The notes under the pieces were generated by a model. The model was not told the origin of the DNA, made no database searches, and was given only the letters and a program-made list of their open reading frames with translations. Position numbers and translations under genes: made by a program. From NCBI GenBank assembly GCA_036556905.1, contig DATBIM010000156.1:67239-131238 (forward strand): a DNA stretch of 64,000 nt, in the 5' to 3' direction. Source of the DNA: 40CM-4-69-5 sp036556905. GTDB taxonomy: Bacteria > Methylomirabilota > Methylomirabilia > Rokubacteriales > CSP1-6. Below are positions 58,809 to 64,000 of the stretch, piece after piece (positions within the stretch are counted from its first letter, which is position 1; the number at the start of each line of letters is the position of its first letter).

Positions 58809-60790
58809 GTCCCGACGTTCCCTTCCGCGACACGTTCTGGAACGTCCCCGTCTGGGCCCAGCTCGCGCTCTACGTCGGCGGCGTCATCGCCATCGCCGTG
58901 TTCGGCTACGGCATGTGGGAACGCGTGCGGCTGTGGCGAGCGGGCCGCCCCGAGGACCGCTTCGATCGCATTCCCGAGCGCGTCAAGCTCGTCGGGCTGC
59001 ACGCGCTCGGTCAGGTGCGAACACTGTCCCAGGCCTACCCCGGCGTGATGCACGCCATCATGTTCTGGGGCTTCCTGGCCCTCTTCATGGGAACCGTTCT
59101 GGCCACCATCGACTACGACATCACGCTGCCCCTCTTCGACTACAAGCTGCTCCAGGGGCCCTTCTACCTGTTCTACGAGACGACGCTCGACCTGTTCGGG
59201 GCGTTCTTCGTGATCGGGCTCGGGATGGCGGTGTGGCGACGCTTCGTCCGCCGGCCGCCGCGCATCGACCCCACGGCGCGCTTCGCCGGCGTGCTGATGC
59301 TCTTGTTCGTCATCAACGTCACCGGGTTCGTCATGGAGGCGGCGCGGCTGGCCGTGGTGCAGCCGGCGTGGGCGCCGTGGTCGCCGGTGGGCTTCGCGCT
59401 GGGCCAGGCCCTGCTGGGCGCCGGGATGTCGGAGGCCGCCCTGCGCGGGCTGCACCTCGGCACCTGGCTCTTCCACGCGGTGGTGTCGCTGGGCTTCATC
59501 GCCATTATTCCGTACTCGTACTTCGTCCATCTCATCATCACGCCACTCAACATCTTCTTCGCCAAGCTGGGGCCTCGGGGCACGATCACGGCCATCGAGA
59601 ACATCGAGGCTGCCGAATCACTGGGCGTGTCCACGCTCGAGGAGTTCTCGTGGAAGCGGCGCCTGGACTTCGACGCCTGTGTGGAGTGCGGCAGGTGCCA
59701 GGATGCCTGTCCGGCCGTCCTGGCCGGCACCGCGCTGAGCCCCAAGCAGATCATCGTCAAGCTCAAGCGCCACCTGCATGGCGAGCTGCCAGGCCCCATC
59801 CACGGCCAGCTGATCAAGCCGGAGGAGCTGTGGGCGTGCACGACCTGCATGGCCTGCGTGCAGGAGTGCCCGGCCTTCATCGACATCGTGGACACGATCA
59901 TCGATCTGCGTCGGTATCTGGCGCTGGCCGAGGGCGCCTTGCCCTCGACGGCGCCCCAATCGCTCCAGAACATCCAGCGCGCCGGGAATCCCTGGGGCCT
60001 GCCCGCCGGAGATCGGCTGGCCTGGGCCGAGGGCCTCGATGTCCCGGTCATGCGCGAGGGCCTGGAGGTCGAGTATCTCTACTGGGTGGGCTGCTCGGCC
60101 TCCTACGACAAGCGCAACCAGGCCATCGCCCGTGCCGTGGTGAAGATCCTCAAGAGGGCGGGGGTGTCGTTCGCCGTCCTCGCCGAGGAGCGCTGCCATG
60201 GCGAGGTGGCCCGACGGATGGGCGAGGAGTACCTCTACCAGACGGTCCAGCAGGAGACCGTCCCCGCCATGAAGCAGTACCGCTTCCAGAAGGTGCTGGC
60301 CCACTGCCCGCACTGCTTCAACACGATCAGGAACGAGTTTCCCCAGTTCGGCGGGTCCTGGGAGGTGGTTCACCATTCGGTGCTGATCCGCCAGCTGATC
60401 GAAAGCGGTCGTGTCGTGCCGCGCAAGGCCGTGGAGGGTGTCATCGCCTTCCACGACTCCTGCTACCTGGGACGCTACAACGGCATCATGGAGGCGCCCC
60501 GGGCCGTGGCCCGGGCCGTGCCCGGGCTGCGGGTCATCGAGATGCCGCGCAACCGGGAACGCGGTCTCTGCTGCGGCGGCGGCGGCGGGCACATGTGGAT
60601 GGAGGTGGCCTCCCGGAAGCGTGTGAACCTGATCCGCGTCGAGGAGGCGCTGGGGACCGACGCCACCATGGTCGGCACGGCCTGCCCGTTCTGCCTGGCC
60701 ATGGTCGACCTGGGTCGCAAGGTGGCCGGAGCCGAGGAGCGGCTCGGCGTCAAAGACATCAGCGAGCTCGTGGCCGAGAGTTTGGAATGA
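58805..60790 (+). CDS. Membrane iron-sulfur oxidoreductase (ETF:quinone / HdrD-like)
   Basis: 661-aa protein. The N-terminal 280 residues hold five or six membrane helices of the nitrate-reductase-gamma cytochrome b type. Two [4Fe-4S] motifs follow: Cys292-x2-Cys295-x2-Cys298-x3-Cys302 and Cys345-x2-Cys348-x2-Cys351-x3-Cys355. Two CCG-type domains end the chain (HCPHCFNTIRNEF; GLCCGGGGGHMWME). This architecture matches the proposed ETF-menaquinone oxidoreductases that take electrons from acyl-CoA dehydrogenases. The ATG overlaps the meaB stop. ETF genes are not in view. Confidence 0.88.
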   Translation: MSPDVPFRDTFWNVPVWAQLALYVGGVIAIAVFGYGMWERVRLWRAGRPEDRFDRIPERVKLVGLHALGQVRTLSQAYPGVMHAIMFWGFLALFMGTVLATIDYDITLPLFDYKLLQGPFYLFYETTLDLFGAFFVIGLGMAVWRRFVRRPPRIDPTARFAGVLMLLFVINVTGFVMEAARLAVVQPAWAPWSPVGFALGQALLGAGMSEAALRGLHLGTWLFHAVVSLGFIAIIPYSYFVHLIITPLNIFFAKLGPRGTITAIENIEAAESLGVSTLEEFSWKRRLDFDACVECGRCQDACPAVLAGTALSPKQIIVKLKRHLHGELPGPIHGQLIKPEELWACTTCMACVQECPAFIDIVDTIIDLRRYLALAEGALPSTAPQSLQNIQRAGNPWGLPAGDRLAWAEGLDVPVMREGLEVEYLYWVGCSASYDKRNQAIARAVVKILKRAGVSFAVLAEERCHGEVARRMGEEYLYQTVQQETVPAMKQYRFQKVLAHCPHCFNTIRNEFPQFGGSWEVVHHSVLIRQLIESGRVVPRKAVEGVIAFHDSCYLGRYNGIMEAPRAVARAVPGLRVIEMPRNRERGLCCGGGGGHMWMEVASRKRVNLIRVEEALGTDATMVGTACPFCLAMVDLGRKVAGAEERLGVKDISELVAESLE

Positions 60791-60794
60791 GCCC

Positions 60795-61151
60795 ATGGCC
60801 TCGGTGAAGGCTCTGCTGAGAGCCCTGCCTGACATCGCCCGGCTCATCGCGCGGCTGGTTGCCGACCCACAGCTGCCCCGGGCCGCGAAGATCGCCCTCA
60901 CCGCGGCGGCCGTCTATCTGATAAGTCCGATAGACCTGCTGCCCGATTTCATCCCCTTCCTCGGTTATCTCGACGACTTCGTCCTCGGGGCCATCGTGCT
61001 CGACGGCATCCTGAACTACGTGGACCGCGGCCTCGTCTTACGCTACTGGCCGGGCACCGTGGGCGCGCTGGACCAGGTGGCGCGCGTGGCCCATCTCGTC
61101 GCCCGCTGGGTGCCGGCGCGCATCAAGACCCGCATCTTCGCTGGCCGATGA
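60795..61151 (+). CDS. DUF1232 (YkvA-like) membrane protein
   Basis: 118-aa protein with the DUF1232 core: AAKIALTAAAVYLISPIDLLPDFIPFLGYLDDFVLGAIVL, given here as its two parts ALTAAAVYLISPIDLLPDFI and PFLGYLDDFVLGAIVLDGIL. One or two hydrophobic helices flank the SPIDLLPD motif. The function of the family is not known. The ATG is five bases after the previous stop, so it is co-transcribed. Confidence 0.87.
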   Translation: MASVKALLRALPDIARLIARLVADPQLPRAAKIALTAAAVYLISPIDLLPDFIPFLGYLDDFVLGAIVLDGILNYVDRGLVLRYWPGTVGALDQVARVAHLVARWVPARIKTRIFAGR

Positions 61152-61161
61152 GGTGAGCTCA

Positions 61162-62577
61162 ATGGCGGATGTCACGGTCGGGCTGACAAGCGCCGGGGGG
61201 TACGTGCCTCGTTATCGACTCTCTGGGAAGGGCACGGCTCAGGTGTGGGGCGGCGCGGCGAGCGGAGAACGGGCCGTCGCCAACTACGACGAAGACGCCC
61301 TGACCATGGCTTGCGAGGCCGCGCTCGACACGCTGGCTGGTCGGGACACCTCTCGGATCGGGGCCTGTTTCTTCGCCTCGACATCGCCGCCCTACATCGA
61401 GAAATCGAACGCGACGCTGCTGGCGACCGTGGCCGATCTCCCGGCTTCCGTGTTGACGGCCGACCTGTGCGGTTCCTTGCGGGCCGGCACCACGGCGCTG
61501 CGGCTGGCCCTGGAGACCGTGCGGGCGGGGTCCGTCGCCCAGGCGCTGGTGGCGGCCGCCGACATGCGACCGGTGGAGCCCGGCGGCGAGCTGGAGCTGC
61601 TGGTCGGGGACGGCGCCGGAGCCGCCCTGGTCGGCGCCGACGGCCTGCTGGCCACCTTCATCGACGCCTTCGCCGTGAGCCGCGAGTTCACCGATCTGTG
61701 GCGGAACGACGGCGACCGCTACGTGCAGTCGCTGCCCGACCAGACGTTCGTGCGGGCGCACGGGTTGGACAAGCACATCGCCGAGGCCGTCGACGGCCTG
61801 CTCCAGCGCACCGGCCGCAAGCGGGAAGACATCGGCAAGCTCGTGCTCTACGGCCCCGACGCCCGCACCCACGCGGCGCTGGCCCGTATGCTCCGGCTCG
61901 AGTCAGCCGTCCCGGCCGAGCCCGTGATCGCCCGCGCGGGTAGCACCGGCACCGCCTCCTGCCTGCTCGGCCTGGCCGCCGCGCTCGAGGAGGCCGAGCC
62001 CCACCAGCAATTGCTCGTGGTGTCGTATGGCAACGGCGCCGAGGCGCTGCTGTTCGAGGCCACCGAGGCCGTTCGCGGGTTTCGTTCGCCTCGGCCGATC
62101 GCCCGACAGCTCGCCGCCGGTCGTCCGCTGGCTCACTATGGCAAGTTCCTGAGGTTCCGGCGCCACGTGGCGACGGAAGTCATCAAGTCCTTCTCCAGCG
62201 TGCCCACCCTGGTCCGCGAGGAGCGTCAGAACCTGCGGCTCTACGGCCAGCGCTGCGCGGACTGCGGCGCCGTGAGCTACCCGCGCCGCCACCTGTGCTG
62301 GCAGTGCTCGTCCACCCGCCTGGTGGACCATCGTCTCGCCCGCCGGGGAAGGGTGTTCACCTTCACCCGGGATCACCTGGTGCCCAACCCCGACCCGCCC
62401 ACGGTCATGGCCGCTGCCGACCTCGAGGGGGGCGGGCGCTTCTACGCTCAGGTCACCGATGTGGATCCTGCCACCGTGGCCGTCGACATGCCCGTGGAGC
62501 TCACATTCCGCCGGCTCCACGAGGGCGAGGACTACGTGAACTACTTCTGGAAGCTGCGACCGGTGATCGGCCTTTGA
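61162..62577 (+). CDS. HMG-CoA synthase-like thiolase-fold protein fused to a DUF35 OB domain
   Basis: 471-aa fusion. Residues 1-320 form a FabH/HMG-CoA-synthase-like fold with the nucleophile region TADLCGSLRAGTTAL (Cys103) and GSTGTASCLLGLAAAL. Residues 330-471 form a DUF35 module: a rubredoxin-like zinc ribbon Cys365-x2-Cys368-x10-Cys379-x2-Cys382, then an OB fold (GRVFTFTRDHLVPNPDPP). In archaea these are separate partners in an acetyl-CoA/HMG-CoA channel. ATG 61162 was chosen over GTG 61153 because GAGGTGA lies five bases upstream. Since dxr and ispG give the MEP route, a mevalonate role is doubtful. Confidence 0.85.
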   Translation: MADVTVGLTSAGGYVPRYRLSGKGTAQVWGGAASGERAVANYDEDALTMACEAALDTLAGRDTSRIGACFFASTSPPYIEKSNATLLATVADLPASVLTADLCGSLRAGTTALRLALETVRAGSVAQALVAAADMRPVEPGGELELLVGDGAGAALVGADGLLATFIDAFAVSREFTDLWRNDGDRYVQSLPDQTFVRAHGLDKHIAEAVDGLLQRTGRKREDIGKLVLYGPDARTHAALARMLRLESAVPAEPVIARAGSTGTASCLLGLAAALEEAEPHQQLLVVSYGNGAEALLFEATEAVRGFRSPRPIARQLAAGRPLAHYGKFLRFRRHVATEVIKSFSSVPTLVREERQNLRLYGQRCADCGAVSYPRRHLCWQCSSTRLVDHRLARRGRVFTFTRDHLVPNPDPPTVMAAADLEGGGRFYAQVTDVDPATVAVDMPVELTFRRLHEGEDYVNYFWKLRPVIGL

Positions 62578-62677
62578 TGTGGTGATCCCTTCGTTGCGAC
62601 ACATCCTCCTTGGCGTCCCGGCGGTCTACCGAGTCGTTGTCCGTGTGGTCGTGCGTCCTCGAGCCCCGGCCACCGCC

Positions 62678-62706
62678 TTGACACGAATGAACTGAGCCGG
62701 TAGCCT
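62678..62706 (+). promoter_or_regulatory. Promoter of the His-rich peptide gene (nearly leaderless)
   Basis: Perfect -35 TTGACA (62678-62683), a 17-bp spacer and -10 TAGCCT (62701-62706, 3 of 6). The ATG is eight bases after the -10 box, so the message should start at or next to the start codon. The upstream 100 bp contain no gene. Confidence 0.6.
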
Positions 62707-62714
62707 CGACGCCG

Positions 62715-63029
62715 ATGCGTTCATCTCGGCTGTTGTGGTTGGTTCTCGCGTGCGTGATGCTTCTAGCGGCTCACGTCGCGAGCGGCCACGGCCACGCAGA
62801 CCTCCTCGCCGCCGTCCCCTTGCACGACCACGTCCCGGGCGACGACCATCACGAGTCCGCCGGCGGTTCCTGCGATGGGGTAAAGGGCACGACCGCTACC
62901 GCGCCGACTCCGACCATGGCGAGCTTCATCGGACCTGGTGTCATGTCCGTCCCGCGCCAGGAGGTTGGGATCGACGTGGCGCCCGATCGGCCGCCGCTCT
63001 TCCTGCTGCACGCCTCGCTCCTGATCTAA
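62715..63029 (+). CDS. Small exported histidine-rich protein
   Basis: 104-aa protein with a clear signal peptide (LLWLVLACVMLLAAHVASG). The early mature part is rich in His and Asp (HGHADLL, HDHVPGDDHHESAGG) and has one Cys, a composition suited to binding Cu, Ni or Zn. The rest is not recognised. It precedes a SHOCT membrane protein and a copper-type P-ATPase, so a periplasmic metal-binding role is inferred. Coding status is supported by its own promoter and the signal peptide, not by a known family. Confidence 0.6.
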   Translation: MRSSRLLWLVLACVMLLAAHVASGHGHADLLAAVPLHDHVPGDDHHESAGGSCDGVKGTTATAPTPTMASFIGPGVMSVPRQEVGIDVAPDRPPLFLLHASLLI

Positions 63030-63193
63030 CCGCCTCCTCTTCTCAACACGCAGTCCAGGTCTTGGTCGCGGTGTCTCCAGTGAAGGGGAGGCCACGCGGA
63101 AAGGGCCACGACGACGGTGTCGGGGCCGACTGGCGTCGATCGGTTGACCGTCGTCGTGCGCGAGGTCGTTCGGTGACTCCGGAGGTGCGAGTC

Positions 63194-63607
63194 ATGACTG
63201 AGCTCCTTGGAACCTGCGCCTTCTTCATCCTCATCGCGCCTGGCATCGTGATCTGCCATCTGAGAGTCCACATGCTGACGGTGCGACGCATGATGCTAGG
63301 GCTGTCCATCCTCGGATTGTTGCGGGCCAACGTCGCTGCGGCACAGGAGCGTCCGTGGGACTGGGGCACGCACCCGATGATGTGGGGATGGGGCGCGTGG
63401 GGTATCGGGATGATGGTGATGATGGTTGTCTTCTGGGCACTCGTGATCGCCGGTCTCGTGCTCACCATCCGGTGGCTCGTGCGTCAGGGCGACGAGCCCC
63501 GGGGCGAGATGCGCGTCGATCGCGCACTACAGATCCTGCGCGAGCGCTACGCGAGAGGCGAGATCGGCAAGGAGGAGTTCGAGGCGAGGAAGCGGGATCT
63601 TACGTGA
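63194..63607 (+). CDS. SHOCT-domain small membrane protein
   Basis: 137-aa protein with GGAGGT seven bases before ATG 63194. Two or three hydrophobic segments are seen: residues 5-25, 30-50 (signal-like, ending AAAQ) and 70-95. The segment HPMMWGWGAWGIGMMVMMVV is Met/Trp/Gly-rich. The C-terminus ALQILRERYARGEIGKEEFEARKRDL is a SHOCT motif. Such proteins often adjoin copper or heavy-metal genes. ATG 63272 is an alternative start that would use the second segment as a signal peptide. The function is unknown. Confidence 0.8.
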   Translation: MTELLGTCAFFILIAPGIVICHLRVHMLTVRRMMLGLSILGLLRANVAAAQERPWDWGTHPMMWGWGAWGIGMMVMMVVFWALVIAGLVLTIRWLVRQGDEPRGEMRVDRALQILRERYARGEIGKEEFEARKRDLT

Positions 63608-63644
63608 ACCGACCGCGGGCGCTGGATGACGCCGTGAAGGTAAC

Positions 63645-64000
63645 ATGACAAAGCTTGACGCTGCATCCGCGACGACGGGCGTGGACACAGCGGCAATCGG
63701 ACCCCGGCGCATCGAGGTGCCCGTGGCCGGGCTGAGCTGCGCCAGCTGCGTGCAGGCCGTGCAGCGTGCCCTGCAGGCCGTTCCGGGAGTGCGAAAGGTG
63801 ACGGTGAACCTCGTCGGGGAGCGGGCGCTCGTGGAATACGACCCCGCGCAGACTACGGTGTCCGCGCTGCACGCCGCCGTGAAGGCCGCCGGCTATCAGA
63901 TCGGACCGGCCACGGCGCGTTTCCTCGTTCGCACCATCACGTGCGCCTCCTGCGTCAGGAAAATCGAGCGGGCGCTGCAGGACACGCCCGGGGTGCTCAA
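63645..64000 (+). CDS. copA: Copper-translocating P-type ATPase, N-terminal part (cut by window edge)
   Basis: 118 codons are present before the window ends. Two heavy-metal-associated domains are visible: the first with GLSCASC (Cys32, Cys35) followed by VPGVRKVTVNLVGERALVEYDP, and the second with TITCASC (Cys100, Cys103). Tandem HMA domains of this type belong to CopA-like P1B ATPases that pump Cu(I) out of the cytoplasm; the membrane and ATPase domains should follow. An N-terminal tail of about 20 residues precedes the first domain. A Zn/Cd/Pb ATPase is less likely with this motif. Confidence 0.85.
   Translation, partial: MTKLDAASATTGVDTAAIGPRRIEVPVAGLSCASCVQAVQRALQAVPGVRKVTVNLVGERALVEYDPAQTTVSALHAAVKAAGYQIGPATARFLVRTITCASCVRKIERALQDTPGVL

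Noticed and set aside
63144..63172. TTGACC as a promoter for the SHOCT gene
   Set aside because: The sequence 17 bases downstream (CGTTCG) does not resemble a -10 box.

Overview
The window is a gene-dense, high-GC stretch of bacterial chromosome. It is almost entirely housekeeping DNA on the + strand. No tRNA, rRNA, CRISPR array, insertion sequence, integrase or phage gene was recognised, and every gene called has an intact frame except the two cut by the window edges. GTG and TTG starts are common, and genes are packed with 1-20 nt overlaps. The gene order (rplM-rpsI-argC-argJ, rpsB-tsf-pyrH-frr-uppS-cdsA-dxr-rseP-ispG-proS, rimP-nusA-ylxR-infB-ylxP-rbfA-nrnA-truB-ribF-rpsO-pnp), a membrane ETF:quinone-type iron-sulfur oxidoreductase, an orphan TrpX-like binding protein and an HMG-CoA-synthase/DUF35 fusion suggest an uncultured, deep-branching lineage. 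Candidatus Rokubacteria/Methylomirabilota is my best guess; it is an inference from style and gene order, not a demonstrated placement.

Layout. 1-1922: end of a DinB-like gene facing the primary sigma factor rpoD (- strand), with hairpins between them. 2239-5909: malic enzyme with an ACT domain, an aminotransferase, a HIT protein and endonuclease III. 5934-9168: ribosomal proteins L13/S9 behind a clear promoter, then argC and argJ. 9169-19387: translation factors rpsB and tsf, pyrH, frr, then undecaprenyl-diphosphate, CDP-diacylglycerol and MEP isoprenoid genes, rseP, a thioredoxin-like [2Fe-2S] ferredoxin and proS, closed by an intrinsic terminator. 19466-31560: the nusA/infB operon, ribosome and tRNA maturation, FAD synthesis, rpsO, pnp and an M16 peptidase.

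31561-43585: an intergenic block of imperfect tandem repeats, then a long purine operon (purB, C, S, Q, L, F, N, H, a MerR-TPR protein, purD, purE). It makes IMP from PRPP, but purM and purK are not in the window. 43601-53190: tsaC, mobA, an unrecognised protein, thiI, a beta-CASP metallohydrolase, a NagB-like protein, rpiB, glyA, nrdR and a B12-binding radical SAM protein. 53212-64000: a pyrE-like gene on the - strand, tsaB-rimI, two c-type cytochromes, an orphan substrate-binding protein, meaB, the membrane Fe-S oxidoreductase, a DUF1232 protein, the HMGCS/DUF35 fusion, and the start of a copper-type cluster (His-rich exported peptide, SHOCT membrane protein, N-terminus of a Cu P-type ATPase).

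No wholly new multi-gene system is evident. The best leads are regulatory and architectural: an overlapping promoter and terminator before rimP, a hairpin over the rpsO ribosome-binding site, the repeat block before purB, a MerR-TPR protein inside the purine operon, a PurE lacking a normally conserved histidine, several nearly leaderless promoters, an unknown 264-aa protein, and a cytochrome with a CxCH haem site.
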